From contig JAIMBH010000006.1 in the NCBI GenBank assembly GCA_023511485.1, positions 22,206-86,205 on the forward strand: DNA of 64,000 nt, read 5' to 3'. Each line of letters starts with the position of its first letter. The stretch's first letter is position 1. The DNA comes from Bacillota bacterium. Its GTDB lineage: Bacteria > Actinomycetota > Aquicultoria > Aquicultorales > Aquicultoraceae. Position numbers and translations under genes: made by a program. Positions 54,174 to 63,991 of this stretch are shown here, piece after piece. The notes below the pieces were generated by a model that saw nothing but the letters and a program-made list of their open reading frames with translations, was not told the origin of the DNA and searched no databases.

Positions 54174-56165
54174 CTAAGCCACTTCTGGGTTACCGAATAA
54201 ACTTTCGGCGACGTTCAGTTTATCCTTTGTTCCAACTATTACCAAACGGTCGCCTGCGTAAAGCCTTGTATCCCCATCTGGGTTCGGTATTGTCTGGTGG
54301 TTGCGATGGATGGCAAGCACGCTCACCCCATACCGTTTTCTTAAACTGAGTTCGGCTAAGGTTTTGCCAGCTGCCGGCGACCCGGCAGCAAGTTTCACTT
54401 CGCTAATTGCGGTCTCTGGAAGCTTAAGCCTAATCTCAGCAGGTACTGCTCGCTTTCTCGATATACTTCTCAACATCTCATAGCTGTATGCCCGCAGCTC
54501 ATTTATAAATTTCTCGATATCCTCTTGAGGCACCAGATAGACGTTTAAAACGCGGGTGAAGATCTCAACCGCAGTTTCATATTCTTCAGGGACAACCTCA
54601 TCTGCACCCAATCTATAGAGGGGCTCAAGCTCGGATATATAGTGAGTCCGTGCGATTATGTAAACATTGGGATTGAGACGGCTTGCAAGCTCGACAATAC
54701 GACGTTCGGCAGCAGCGTCGTGGATAGCTATTACCATTACTCTGGCAGTTTTGATGCCGGCATGCTCGAGCACCGGCTCCTGCGTTGCATCGCCAAAGTA
54801 AATCGGCTCACCAGCCGCCCTTTCTTTTCTTACTATCTCAGGATTTAGATCCAGGATTAGGTATGGGATGTTTGCTGCCGATGCGGCGCGAGCCAGGTTT
54901 CGCCCTGTGAATCCATAACCGACGATTATGAGGTGGTCTCTTTTCTCTTCGATTTTTAACTCCTGCAGGGGAAATCGGCCGACAATTAACGTTTTTGGCA
55001 AGGGAAGCCGTGCTAGCATGCTTACGGCTTGAGGTGCCAGGGCTATCGCAAAGGGTGTTATAAATAACGTTAGGGAAGCGACAGCTAGGAGTAATTGAAA
55101 TGTGCTGGTGGTAAGCAACCCGACCGATAGGCCAGTTCGGGCCAGGATGAAAGAGAATTCGCCGATTTGGCTAAGCGCAAATCCGGTTAGCAGTGATATA
55201 CGAAATGGAAACCCTGCTATCGCGGGTGCAATTGCCGAACTTATTATCTTTAAAATAAGGATGCCAATGGTAAGCGCAAGAACAGTTACAATTTGTTCAG
55301 CAATCTGACTTATATCTATTAGCATGCCGATTGACACGAAGAAGAAACTGCTGAAAACATTGCGAAGCGGCAAGACACTGCCAAGAATATCGCGGCTATA
55401 TTCTGACTCCGAAATGATGAGTCCTGCCAAGAAAGCACCCAAGGCAAGCGAGAGACCTATGGTTGAGGTCAGCCAGGCGATAGCAAAACTCAAAGTAATG
55501 ATGCTTATTAAGAAGATTTCTCGATTACGGGTTCTGGCGATTTGATACAATATAAAAGGAGCGACCCATCTCATGCCTATGATAGCCAGCAGTACAACGC
55601 CGACCGCTTTGAACAAAAACTCGAGCAGTGCCTCGGAAAGGTTGCCGGACCTTCCCGCAAGCAGCGGGATGAGAAGCATCATCGGAACCACAGCGATGTC
55701 TTGAAGGATCAGGATGCCGAGTGCAGTGTTTCCATAAGGAGTATCGATCTCACCCCTTTCTTGAATAATTGCCAGCACAATCGCCGTACTACTAAGAGAT
55801 GTAAGGAGGCCTATTAACAAAGACTCCTCCAGTGGCCGTCCGTACACCAGGGCTAAGGCATAGCCCGCAAATGCAGCTAGCATTATTTGGAGGACTCCGG
55901 CTGTTAAAATCGGTTTACCTAAGCTTAAGAAGCTTTTAGGTGAAAACTCGATGCCTATGACAAACAACAGAAGGATGAGGCCGATGTTTGCAAGGTTATC
56001 GACCTGGCTTGTCTCTCTTATTAAACCCAACCCATGCGGGCCAACCAGCATTCCAGTTAGAATGAAACCAATAATAGTCGGAATCCTAAATCTATGAAAA
56101 AGAAGGATGATTAAAGTTGCCAGGCCGGATATTATAATAATGTTTCTAAGAAACAACAACTCCAT
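54174..56165 (-). CDS. KefB-type K+/H+ (CPA2) antiporter, second paralogue
   Basis: 663 residues with the same architecture as the gene at 50178. The exchanger domain has FILTGMLVGPHGLGLI and LALGAFLAGLIISESEYSRDILG. TrkA-N is HLIIVGYGFTGRNLARAAS, and TrkA-C is at the end. The close resemblance throughout points to a duplication, with both copies still intact. ATG 56165 aligns with the start of the paralogue. The ClC gene converges on it. Confidence 0.92.
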   Translation of the reverse strand: MELLFLRNIIIISGLATLIILLFHRFRIPTIIGFILTGMLVGPHGLGLIRETSQVDNLANIGLILLLFVIGIEFSPKSFLSLGKPILTAGVLQIMLAAFAGYALALVYGRPLEESLLIGLLTSLSSTAIVLAIIQERGEIDTPYGNTALGILILQDIAVVPMMLLIPLLAGRSGNLSEALLEFLFKAVGVVLLAIIGMRWVAPFILYQIARTRNREIFLISIITLSFAIAWLTSTIGLSLALGAFLAGLIISESEYSRDILGSVLPLRNVFSSFFFVSIGMLIDISQIAEQIVTVLALTIGILILKIISSAIAPAIAGFPFRISLLTGFALSQIGEFSFILARTGLSVGLLTTSTFQLLLAVASLTLFITPFAIALAPQAVSMLARLPLPKTLIVGRFPLQELKIEEKRDHLIIVGYGFTGRNLARAASAANIPYLILDLNPEIVRKERAAGEPIYFGDATQEPVLEHAGIKTARVMVIAIHDAAAERRIVELASRLNPNVYIIARTHYISELEPLYRLGADEVVPEEYETAVEIFTRVLNVYLVPQEDIEKFINELRAYSYEMLRSISRKRAVPAEIRLKLPETAISEVKLAAGSPAAGKTLAELSLRKRYGVSVLAIHRNHQTIPNPDGDTRLYAGDRLVIVGTKDKLNVAESLFGNPEVA

Positions 56166-56364
56166 ACTCGTAATATTCCCATTTTCACCATCACCGGTGA
56201 CGGGCACCGGGCAATCTATTAAGCAGGCACTTTAGCATTTGAAAATTGTGAATGTGTAAACACGGCCTCTAAAATATTACGCAAACGTCGTTCCAGTTGA
56301 GCTAAAACTCGGTTAAAATATTATTATTTGCAGTAAAGGGAAAGTCTAAATATGGAGGCGTTAC

Positions 56365-57054
56365 TTGGCTAAGGCAGTTGTGGTAACTGATCTGACTCGC
56401 AGGTATTCTTTGGGAGAGGTTCTAGTTACTGCTCTTGACAGCGTATCTATATCAATTACGCATGGTGAGTTCGTAAGCATTATGGGCACCTCCGGCTCCG
56501 GCAAATCCACTCTTTTAAACCTAATCGGCGGGCTTGATCGCTTTGATTCCGGTAAGGTTATTGTCGATGGCTTAGATATAGCATCCCTAGATGAAAACGA
56601 ACTTGCAAAATATCGCCGTGAGCGCATCGGTTTTATTTTTCAATCCTACAATTTAATCCCTACCCTGACTGCCCTGCAAAATGTTGAGCTGCCACTCATA
56701 TTTGCAGGCGTTCCAAAGGACGAGCGCAGCAGGAGAGCAGAAAGCATGCTACAAGCTGTTGGTCTTGGGCAGAGGGCAAATCATCGGCCAACAGAGCTGA
56801 GCGGCGGTGAACAGCAGAGAGTGGCCGTTGCAAGGGCACTTATCAACAACCCGTCAATAATTCTTGGGGATGAACCCACCGGTAACTTAGATAGTAAAAC
56901 CGGTGAGGAGATAATGAGGCTTCTCACATGGTTAAATAAGGAGAAAGGGCTTACTATTATTATGGTAACCCACGATGCAGAAAAAGCGCGCCATGCAGAT
57001 AGAATTATTCATATAAAAGACGGCAGAATTATAAACCAGATTGAAGGATGGTAA
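56365..57054 (+). CDS. ABC transporter ATPase (MacB/LolD type)
   Basis: 229 residues. Walker A is MGTSGSGKSTLLNLIGG, the signature is LSGGEQQRVAVARAL, Walker B is SIILGDEPTGNLDSKTGEE, and the H-loop is VTHDAEKA. It belongs to the LolD/MacB/FtsE class and would pair with the FtsX-type permease at 57998. TTG 56365 follows ATGGAGG. Confidence 0.94.
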   Translation: MAKAVVVTDLTRRYSLGEVLVTALDSVSISITHGEFVSIMGTSGSGKSTLLNLIGGLDRFDSGKVIVDGLDIASLDENELAKYRRERIGFIFQSYNLIPTLTALQNVELPLIFAGVPKDERSRRAESMLQAVGLGQRANHRPTELSGGEQQRVAVARALINNPSIILGDEPTGNLDSKTGEEIMRLLTWLNKEKGLTIIMVTHDAEKARHADRIIHIKDGRIINQIEGW

Positions 57055-57085
57055 CTAAGTTAGCGCAACTGGCTGGAGGTGCAGG

Positions 57086-57994
57086 GTGACTAGAGGAAAC
57101 AGGATAACCAGGATAGCTAAAGGGATTATCGCTATCATTATATTTCTCATGCATTTACTCATGGCTATGCCCGCGTATGCGGAAGGGCCTATTGTTCTTG
57201 TTAGTGCTGTTACCGAGCCGCAGAATGTGTCTCCCGGCGATAATTTTGACTTAAAGCTGAAGGTAAAAAACAGCGGTGGTTCAAAGGCAAACAACTTGAT
57301 CATAACCCTAGGTGTGGACAGCATTAGCACCTCGACCCCAGCACCTTCTTCCCAAGCGCAGGGTAGCGCCCCGTCTCAAGTACCCATATCGGTAGTCGGT
57401 GAGAGCAATGTCCGCTATCTGGGTACGCTCACTGTAGGTGGCGAAAAAGAAACCGTTTTTAAAATGGTTGCCAATGGGTCTGCTGTCTCCGGCACGTACA
57501 ATATTAACGTAAGGCTTGATTACAATGGTGCTCGGGCACAAAGTCAGATAGTCGGCATAGTGCTTATAAGAGAAGCTGACTTAAGAATCACACGAGTGTC
57601 TATTCCAAGTAGTGTTAAAACAGACCAGCGGTTTAAGCTTACTGCTGATATCGTAAACGGCGGTAATTATCCTGTTAACAGTGTCGCAGTCGAAGTCTCT
57701 GGTGGCGAAGCAAAAATCAAGTCACCAAATTACTTCATCGGAACCCTTGAAGCGGCCGACTCGGATACATACGAAACTGATGTTAGCTTTATTAAGGCAG
57801 GAGAACAAACATTGAGACTCAATGTTAGCTACATAGATGACTTCAATCGCCAGCATACAATAGTTAAAGAGCTAAGAGTAAAGGTTAAGAAAGCTGCTGA
57901 TTACCAAACTAAAGGCAAAGGCTCTGATGGGTTCTTATCCAAGTTGATCAATTTCTTTAAAGCACTCTTAGGTCTTGGTGGAAATCAAGAGTAG
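57086..57994 (+). CDS. Exported CARDB-domain protein
   Basis: 302 residues. A signal peptide (GIIAIIIFLMHLLMAMPAYA, cleaved near residue 32) leads two Ig-like CARDB-type repeats (about 38-155 and 165-275, with VSPGDNFDLKLKVKNSGG and KTDQRFKLTADIVNGGNYPV). An amphipathic Phe/Leu-rich C-terminal helix (FLSKLINFFKALLGLGG) may touch the membrane. It lies between the ATPase and permease genes and may be a cell-surface partner or adaptor. GTG 57086. Confidence 0.78.
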   Translation: MTRGNRITRIAKGIIAIIIFLMHLLMAMPAYAEGPIVLVSAVTEPQNVSPGDNFDLKLKVKNSGGSKANNLIITLGVDSISTSTPAPSSQAQGSAPSQVPISVVGESNVRYLGTLTVGGEKETVFKMVANGSAVSGTYNINVRLDYNGARAQSQIVGIVLIREADLRITRVSIPSSVKTDQRFKLTADIVNGGNYPVNSVAVEVSGGEAKIKSPNYFIGTLEAADSDTYETDVSFIKAGEQTLRLNVSYIDDFNRQHTIVKELRVKVKKAADYQTKGKGSDGFLSKLINFFKALLGLGGNQE

Positions 57995-57997
57995 CCT

Positions 57998-59266
57998 ATG
58001 AATAATTCAGATCTTATATCCTTTATTCTGGTAAATATAAGACGGATGAAGCTCAGGGTGTTTCTTACGGTTTTAGGTGTCGTTGTCGGGACAACGGCGA
58101 TCGTTGCAATGGTGGCCTTAGGGATAGGACTTCAGACGAGCTTTTCAAGGCAGTTTCTTTCCATTGGCAGCTTAAACGATCTTACAGTCCTGCCAAGCAA
58201 TCCCAACACGGGCGGCCCTTTTTCGGAACAAGTCAAAGAAGTGCGGCTCGACGATGACACTATCAGGGACATATCCAGGCTAGATGGAGTAAAATCTGTG
58301 ATACCACAGATCGATATAGGAGGTGTCTCGGCCAAGATACAAAGCCACAAAGTCGACTCTGTTAGGATCCAAGGCTTTAGCAAAGAAAGTCCTGTTGAAA
58401 TATCAAAGGGACGCTTACCAAGAAACGATGCAGAAAAGTCGATTATTGTATCCGGTAAATTTAGTAGCTCGTTTAGGGATGGGGAAGAAGTAAGGCCGGC
58501 TGATCTGCTCAACAGGACAGCGATACTTAAGGTTACAAGGTCGGCCAATGACGGCACACAAGAAATAAGACGCATACGAGTGCGTATTGTCGGAATCGCT
58601 AAAGACAAAGGGACTCAAGAAGATTACGGCAGTATATATATGCCGATTGATTTGGCTAAGGATGTTTGGCTGTGGCAGCGGAATACGCCTAATCTTATTA
58701 AAAGAGAGGGCTACAGCGCTTTAAGAGTTACAGTTAGCTCCCCTACGGAAGCGGATCGTGTGCAAAAGAAACTGGAAGACATGAATCTTTTCGTATTCTC
58801 GATGAAGCAAATACTTGATAGCTTGAATACCTTCTTTAGAGTAATCCAGGCTGTTCTTGGCGCTATCGGCGCGGTTGCGCTGCTTGTGGCGTCTATCGGG
58901 ATAATAAATACGATGATCATGTCTATCTACGAGCGTACGCGCGAGATAGGTATAATGAAAGCGGTAGGGGCAAGCAATAAAGATATAATAAAGATATTTT
59001 TAGGCGAAGCAGGGTTTATCGGTCTGGCTGGGGGGATAGGCGGCACATTTTTAGGCTGGATTCTATCAAAAATATTAAGTCTGCTGGCGGGCTTTTACCT
59101 CAGCGGTGAGGGTGCAGGTGGTGAGAGCCCGATAACGTTTATTGTCCCACTATGGCTTGCTATATTCGCAATTGTTTTTGCTATGGGTATAGGTTTAGCA
59201 GCTGGGATATACCCCGCCTTAAGGGCCGCAAGGTTAAATCCGCTTATCGCATTGCGTCATGAGTAA
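57998..59266 (+). CDS. MacB/FtsX-type ABC transporter permease
   Basis: 422 residues. An N-terminal membrane helix (about 15-40) is followed by a large extracytoplasmic MacB_PCD domain (about 45-275). Three membrane helices form the FtsX domain (about 290-415), with ERTREIGIMKAVGASNKDI and a YPALRAARLNPLIALRHE ending. It works with the ATPase at 56365 as a MacB-like mechanotransmission transporter. The substrate is unknown. Confidence 0.92.
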   Translation: MNNSDLISFILVNIRRMKLRVFLTVLGVVVGTTAIVAMVALGIGLQTSFSRQFLSIGSLNDLTVLPSNPNTGGPFSEQVKEVRLDDDTIRDISRLDGVKSVIPQIDIGGVSAKIQSHKVDSVRIQGFSKESPVEISKGRLPRNDAEKSIIVSGKFSSSFRDGEEVRPADLLNRTAILKVTRSANDGTQEIRRIRVRIVGIAKDKGTQEDYGSIYMPIDLAKDVWLWQRNTPNLIKREGYSALRVTVSSPTEADRVQKKLEDMNLFVFSMKQILDSLNTFFRVIQAVLGAIGAVALLVASIGIINTMIMSIYERTREIGIMKAVGASNKDIIKIFLGEAGFIGLAGGIGGTFLGWILSKILSLLAGFYLSGEGAGGESPITFIVPLWLAIFAIVFAMGIGLAAGIYPALRAARLNPLIALRHE

Positions 59267-59297
59267 ATTGGTCAAGCCCATTAAGGAGGTAGTGTAG

Positions 59298-59981
59298 GTG
59301 GAATCGATAAGGAATCTTGCACGCGTTGTAGTTAAGCCATCTAGGGTGTTTGAATGGATTAAGGAGAATCCGGTTTGGTGGGTGCCAATAATTTTATTGG
59401 TTATCACCTCGGTTATTTTCGCGGTAGTAAGCGTGCCACTATCTATTGAGGTTAGCCAGAAAGCACTATCAAGCAACTCCAACATATCGCCCGAACAAGC
59501 AGCCCAGGCTAAAAAAATGATGGAATCACCGCTTTTTAGTGTCATAGCTGCAGCCTCAGCTTTTATTGGGACTATTATAGCTTTCTTCGTTCAGTCTGCT
59601 TTGTTGCATCTTGGCGCTTACATATTCGGCGGACGTGCTAAATTTTCTGTTGGTTTAGCAACTGTTGGGTATGCCCAGATTCCAATAGTTATCCAGCAGA
59701 TCATCCAATCCGCATATATGGTTGCAAGCGGCAAAATAGTCGTCCCAGGTCTTTCCGCACTGCTCCCCAGCAGCAGGGCAGCAACCCCCCTTGGAGTGAT
59801 GCTTGCCCGCATCGATGTCTTTGGCATATGGTCTATCATTCTCCTTATAATAGGGTTCTCGTTCACATACAAGATAACAAAAACTAAAGCAGCGGCAGTT
59901 ACAGTTGGCTACTGGGCGCTTGGCACGATTTTCGCTGTGCTATCTGTACTGTTAAGCATGTCTTTTAAACCGGCCGGTTAG
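59298..59981 (+). CDS. Yip1-domain membrane protein
   Basis: 227 residues and about five membrane helices, beginning FEWIKENPVWWVPIILLVIT. The Yip1/YIP family pattern includes an N-terminal SIRNLARVVVKPSRVF. GTG 59298 follows AAGGAGG. It is co-directional with the MacB-like set and may be part of it. Its function is not established. Confidence 0.7.
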   Translation: MESIRNLARVVVKPSRVFEWIKENPVWWVPIILLVITSVIFAVVSVPLSIEVSQKALSSNSNISPEQAAQAKKMMESPLFSVIAAASAFIGTIIAFFVQSALLHLGAYIFGGRAKFSVGLATVGYAQIPIVIQQIIQSAYMVASGKIVVPGLSALLPSSRAATPLGVMLARIDVFGIWSIILLIIGFSFTYKITKTKAAAVTVGYWALGTIFAVLSVLLSMSFKPAG

Positions 59982-60008
59982 TCGCCAAGTTATTATCCGC
60001 ATATTTTT

Positions 60009-60042
60009 ATCCAGAATTTATCACGTTCATCCAAAATTTATC
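60009..60042 (+). promoter_or_regulatory. Direct repeats upstream of the padR-like gene
   Basis: ATCCAGAATTTATC (60009-60022) and ATCCAAAATTTATC (60029-60042) match at 13 of 14 positions with a 20-bp period, about two helical turns. They lie 65-100 bases before the PadR-family start and could be its autoregulatory site. Confidence 0.45.
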
Positions 60043-60106
60043 TATTGACTTAACTATCGTCTTGGTTCATGCTTGTTTAAAAATAGTAACTTGTAGAGTA
60101 ATTATT

Positions 60107-60691
60107 ATGTCGGTACGAAATGCATTACTGGGTTTATTAGGTCAGCGGCCCAGACACGGCTATGAGCTCCATGCTGCATTTGAAGCAGTAGTTGGCGGTG
60201 AGGAGATTTGGGATGTCAAGCCTGCCCAAATCTATACAACGCTGTCGCGGTTAAAGGAAGGTGGGCTGGTTATCGAAAAGACTTTGGACCAAGATGGAGG
60301 GCCAGAAAAGCGCATCTATGAAATAACTGCTGAAGGAAAGCATGAGCTGGCAAACTGGCTAAACACGCCGGTTACGGGAGAGCACCAACGTGATGAGTTC
60401 TTCGTTAAGCTAATGATCAGTCTGGCGACTAAAGAAGCAGACCCGCGAACGGTTATCTACACGCAGCGTGCCAGCCTTTATAAAGAGTTGCACGATATCA
60501 CTCTTCAGCGCACCTCATCTGATCCAGCGTCTGAGCTAGCCCATATAATGATGCTCGACAGAGCAATTATGCATCTTGAGGCAGATTTGCGCTGGCTTGA
60601 TATGATCGAGGCGCGTATTGAAGAGATACGAAGGCAGCCGCTTCCCGAACCAGAACCGCGCCCACGCGGACGACCTCGCAAATACCGCTAG
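60107..60691 (+). CDS. PadR-family transcriptional regulator
   Basis: 194 residues. The PadR winged helix is at about 1-85 (LGLLGQRPRHGYELHAAF, KPAQIYTTLSRLKEGGLVIEK, YEITAEGKHELANWL). A helical Vir_act_alpha_C-type dimer domain follows, ending in an Arg/Pro-rich basic tail. ATG 60107 is chosen to match the family start. It lies 22 bases before an ABC ATPase gene and so probably regulates that transporter. Confidence 0.92.
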   Translation: MSVRNALLGLLGQRPRHGYELHAAFEAVVGGEEIWDVKPAQIYTTLSRLKEGGLVIEKTLDQDGGPEKRIYEITAEGKHELANWLNTPVTGEHQRDEFFVKLMISLATKEADPRTVIYTQRASLYKELHDITLQRTSSDPASELAHIMMLDRAIMHLEADLRWLDMIEARIEEIRRQPLPEPEPRPRGRPRKYR

Positions 60692-60713
60692 GCATTCTTT
60701 GGAGGTGCAAACA

Positions 60714-61451
60714 TTGGCAATTGTAGAAACAAAAGATCTCACTAAAATCTATGGCAAGGGTGAAACCGCTGTTACTGCACTTAACAGGGTGAATTTGCAA
60801 ATTGAGACAGGGTCATTTGTTGCTGTTATGGGACCGAGCGGATGCGGCAAGTCAACTTTGCTTCACCTTATCGGCGGCCTGGATAAGCCGACTTCGGGAA
60901 TCGTAGTTGTTGATGGACATGACTTAGCAAAGCTCAACGACACGGAGTTAACCGAACTGCGGAGGCGCAAGATTGGTTTTGTATTCCAGTACTATAATCT
61001 AATACCAGTCCTCAGCGCGCAAGAAAACGCAGCTTTGCCGCTTATCCTAGATGGAGTTAAGCAATCCAGGGCGCTGGCACTTGCAAGGGAATGGCTTAGC
61101 CATGTGGGTCTTAAGGATAGGATTAACCATAAGCCGAGTGAACTATCTGGAGGTCAGCAACAACGCGTTGCAATAGCGCGGGCTCTTGTATCCGAGCCGG
61201 TCCTTATTTTGGCAGATGAGCCAACCGGCAATCTCGACACCCGGGCATCAGACGAAATTGCTGTCTTGCTCAAGCATATATCAAAGCAATGGAGCCGCAC
61301 GGTAGTAATAGTAACCCACGATCCCCGTATAGCAGCTTATTCCGACAAGATAATCTTTCTAAAAGACGGCTCGATAGTTGATGAGACCCAACTGTCACAC
61401 AAAGACCCTGACGAAGAAAATGCCGTGCGCGAAAGGATGGGGCGCCTATAA
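60714..61451 (+). CDS. ABC transporter ATPase (MacB/LolD type), second set
   Basis: 245 residues. Walker A is MGPSGCGKSTLLHLIGG, the signature is LSGGQQQRVAIARAL, Walker B is LILADEPTGNLDTRAS, and the H-loop is VTHDPRIA. TTG 60714 follows GGAGG at 60700-60704; longer in-frame extensions would overlap padR. It touches the permease gene (TAATG), so the two are translationally coupled. Confidence 0.94.
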   Translation: MAIVETKDLTKIYGKGETAVTALNRVNLQIETGSFVAVMGPSGCGKSTLLHLIGGLDKPTSGIVVVDGHDLAKLNDTELTELRRRKIGFVFQYYNLIPVLSAQENAALPLILDGVKQSRALALAREWLSHVGLKDRINHKPSELSGGQQQRVAIARALVSEPVLILADEPTGNLDTRASDEIAVLLKHISKQWSRTVVIVTHDPRIAAYSDKIIFLKDGSIVDETQLSHKDPDEENAVRERMGRL

Positions 61452-63991
61452 TGTTTACGCTAAAGCTTGCATTTCGTTATCTTGCGTCACGCAAGACACG
61501 CAGTGTTTTGACAACACTTGCAATTATCTTCGGCGTTATGATTATCTTTGGCCTTAACGGACTACTACCTTCCTTCGTGAAATCGTTTCAGCAAAGCATC
61601 GCGATTTCAAGCGGACAGGTGGATCTTAGTATAACGAGTGATACGCAGGGCAGCTTTGACAGCACCTTGGTAAACAAGGTGCTCAATATATCGGGAATAG
61701 ACCAGGCAACGCCATTGCTGGTGCGGCCGATAATTATCCCTCCTTCACAGTCGCCGGTTAACAAGGAAGGGCAGCCGGTGAGTAATTTTAAGCTAAATGG
61801 TATTGATCCAGGGACGATCGACCAAGTACGTCCCTTAAGGGTAAAAAAGGGCCGTGCGCTATCGCATGCGGATAATAACCGCATGCTTATATCGAATAAC
61901 CTGGCGAATGCAACCGGGCTAAAAGTGGGCGATACATTTGTATTGCCTTCAGGAACAGGGCAGGTGGAGTTCTCGATAGTGGGCCTTGTTGATGAGCCCC
62001 CTATTCCTGGTTCTGAGAATCTATACGTGCCGCTTAAAGATGCGCAAGACCTTCTAAGCCAGGAAGGAAAAATAAACGTCATTGAGGCTAAATTCGTCGA
62101 TGGCGCAAAGCGTGAAGAAGTGCGAAAAGCTGTTCTTGACGCACTTGATGGCGGTTTTAAATTGGGTGGCGTTGAAGAGGGAAGTGAGTTTTTAGCGAGT
62201 ATTAAGCTAGGACAGGCTATTTTTAATGTGCTTGGCATATTGGCTCTTACGATGGGTGGCTTCATTATCTTCAACACATTCCGCACAATTGTTGCCGAGA
62301 GGCGCAGAGACATTGCCATGCTGCGCGCTGTTGGCGCTACCCGCAAGATGATACTCGGTCTTATCCTTGCCGAGAGTTTGCTACAAGGCGTCATCGGGAC
62401 TGCTATTGGCATGATCGCTGGATATGCTATGGCAGTCGGGGTGACTGCAGCACTAAGGTCGCTATATGTGAGTATGCTGCATCTCCCAGTCGGCGGGCCG
62501 GTATTTTCGCCGGCTACCTACCTAGCCGCAATTGGATTGGGTATCGGGGTAAGTGTCCTAAGCGGTCTCTTGCCCGCGTTTCAGGCAGGTCGTGTATCGC
62601 CTTTGCAGGTGATGTGGGAATCAGCGGTGGAAACGCGTGACAGAGCTATAACGAAGAGCGTTGTTGTTGGGGCAGCCTTGATAGTCATAGCAGTTTTAGG
62701 ACTCATCTCAGGGAATGTAGAGCTGGCGTCGCTTGGCGCAATCCTGTTTCTCATCGGCCTTGTACTTACAGGACCTGCGCTGGTCAAACCAATCTCGCAA
62801 GTTTTTGGGCGGCTACTGGTTGCCGTTTTTACGCGCGAGGGGCAGATTGCTAAGGGAAACCTAACTCGTCATACCAGACGCTCTGCCATTACTGCCTCTG
62901 CGGTAATGATTGGCCTGGCTATTATTATTGCCGCCGTTGGTATGACGACGTCGGTATCCTCAGGCTACTTGGCTTATCTTGATAAAAGCATGCATGCCGA
63001 CTATATCTTGATGCCGCAATCAATGTTACTGGGCGGCGGCAATGTCGGGGCAGGCCCCGATCTTGTGAAGCGAATTCGTGAAGTACCCGGCGTAGATGCA
63101 GTTACTACTATACGTTTTGCCGCATCCAAAACCGGTAAAGCTGATATACAGATACTCGGCATCGATCCGGCTGGGTATCCAACGGTATCCGGCCTTGACT
63201 TCTCAAGCGGTAATCCGGACTCGGCGTATTCTGCGCTTGCCCACGGGCGAGCAATGATTGTTAACGGCATTTTTGCCAGCCAAAATGGTATTAAGGTTGG
63301 GCAGAGCCTAACACTTAAAACACCCCAGGGACTGAAAACATACAGGGTTGCAGGAGTAGGAATGGACTACCTGAATGCTAAGCTCGCCACAGGCTATATT
63401 TCTCAGGATAACCTAAAGCGTGACTTCAACGAGACCGCTGACTTGCTCATTATGGCAGACCGGCAGGAAGGGTCAAATAAAGCCGAGGTGCGGGCTTCCC
63501 TGCAGCATATCGTTCGCAGTTATCCGGCATTTACACTGTTCTCAGGAGAAGAATTTCGAGAGAATGCGATGAAGATGCTTAACAATGCTTTTTTAGGTAT
63601 TGATATGATACTGCTCGTGCTGGCCATCCCCTCATTCATTGCGCTACTTAATACGCTAGGCATCAATGTGCTTGAGCGCACGCGCGAGATAGGGATGCTG
63701 CGTGCTATCGGCGCTACCCGTCGGCAGGTTGGCAACCTGATAGTCGCAGAAAGCCTGCTACTTTCTGCTATCGGAATTGCTTTTGGCATTTTCTCGGGCT
63801 TGTGGTTAAGTTACATCTTGGTTGCGGGATTGGAGGTTAACGGGCTTAAGTTTCCATACTTCTTTCCGTATTGGGGCATCTTGCTAACAATTGCGACCGG
63901 GATTATATTAGGCGTTGTGGCGGCGTTAGGTCTGTCTCTTATACACATAACCGACCCCACGAGACTAAGGCGAATCGAGCAAGCCGACTAA
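61451..63991 (+). CDS. Two-module FtsX-type ABC permease; C-terminus lost to adapter sequence
   Basis: About 827 genuine residues. An N-terminal helix and MacB_PCD-like domain (about 15-245) is followed by an FtsX module (about 255-395, ERRRDIAMLRAVGATRKMI). Two further helices, a second extracytoplasmic domain (about 490-700) and a second FtsX module (about 715-830, ERTREIGMLRAIGATRRQV) follow. From 63932 the DNA is Nextera adapter, so the last 19 codons, beginning LSLIHIT, are artificial. The true end should be a Y-P-A-x-R-A-A-like tail of about 20 more residues. Confidence 0.85.
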   Translation: MFTLKLAFRYLASRKTRSVLTTLAIIFGVMIIFGLNGLLPSFVKSFQQSIAISSGQVDLSITSDTQGSFDSTLVNKVLNISGIDQATPLLVRPIIIPPSQSPVNKEGQPVSNFKLNGIDPGTIDQVRPLRVKKGRALSHADNNRMLISNNLANATGLKVGDTFVLPSGTGQVEFSIVGLVDEPPIPGSENLYVPLKDAQDLLSQEGKINVIEAKFVDGAKREEVRKAVLDALDGGFKLGGVEEGSEFLASIKLGQAIFNVLGILALTMGGFIIFNTFRTIVAERRRDIAMLRAVGATRKMILGLILAESLLQGVIGTAIGMIAGYAMAVGVTAALRSLYVSMLHLPVGGPVFSPATYLAAIGLGIGVSVLSGLLPAFQAGRVSPLQVMWESAVETRDRAITKSVVVGAALIVIAVLGLISGNVELASLGAILFLIGLVLTGPALVKPISQVFGRLLVAVFTREGQIAKGNLTRHTRRSAITASAVMIGLAIIIAAVGMTTSVSSGYLAYLDKSMHADYILMPQSMLLGGGNVGAGPDLVKRIREVPGVDAVTTIRFAASKTGKADIQILGIDPAGYPTVSGLDFSSGNPDSAYSALAHGRAMIVNGIFASQNGIKVGQSLTLKTPQGLKTYRVAGVGMDYLNAKLATGYISQDNLKRDFNETADLLIMADRQEGSNKAEVRASLQHIVRSYPAFTLFSGEEFRENAMKMLNNAFLGIDMILLVLAIPSFIALLNTLGINVLERTREIGMLRAIGATRRQVGNLIVAESLLLSAIGIAFGIFSGLWLSYILVAGLEVNGLKFPYFFPYWGILLTIATGIILGVVAALGLSLIHITDPTRLRRIEQAD

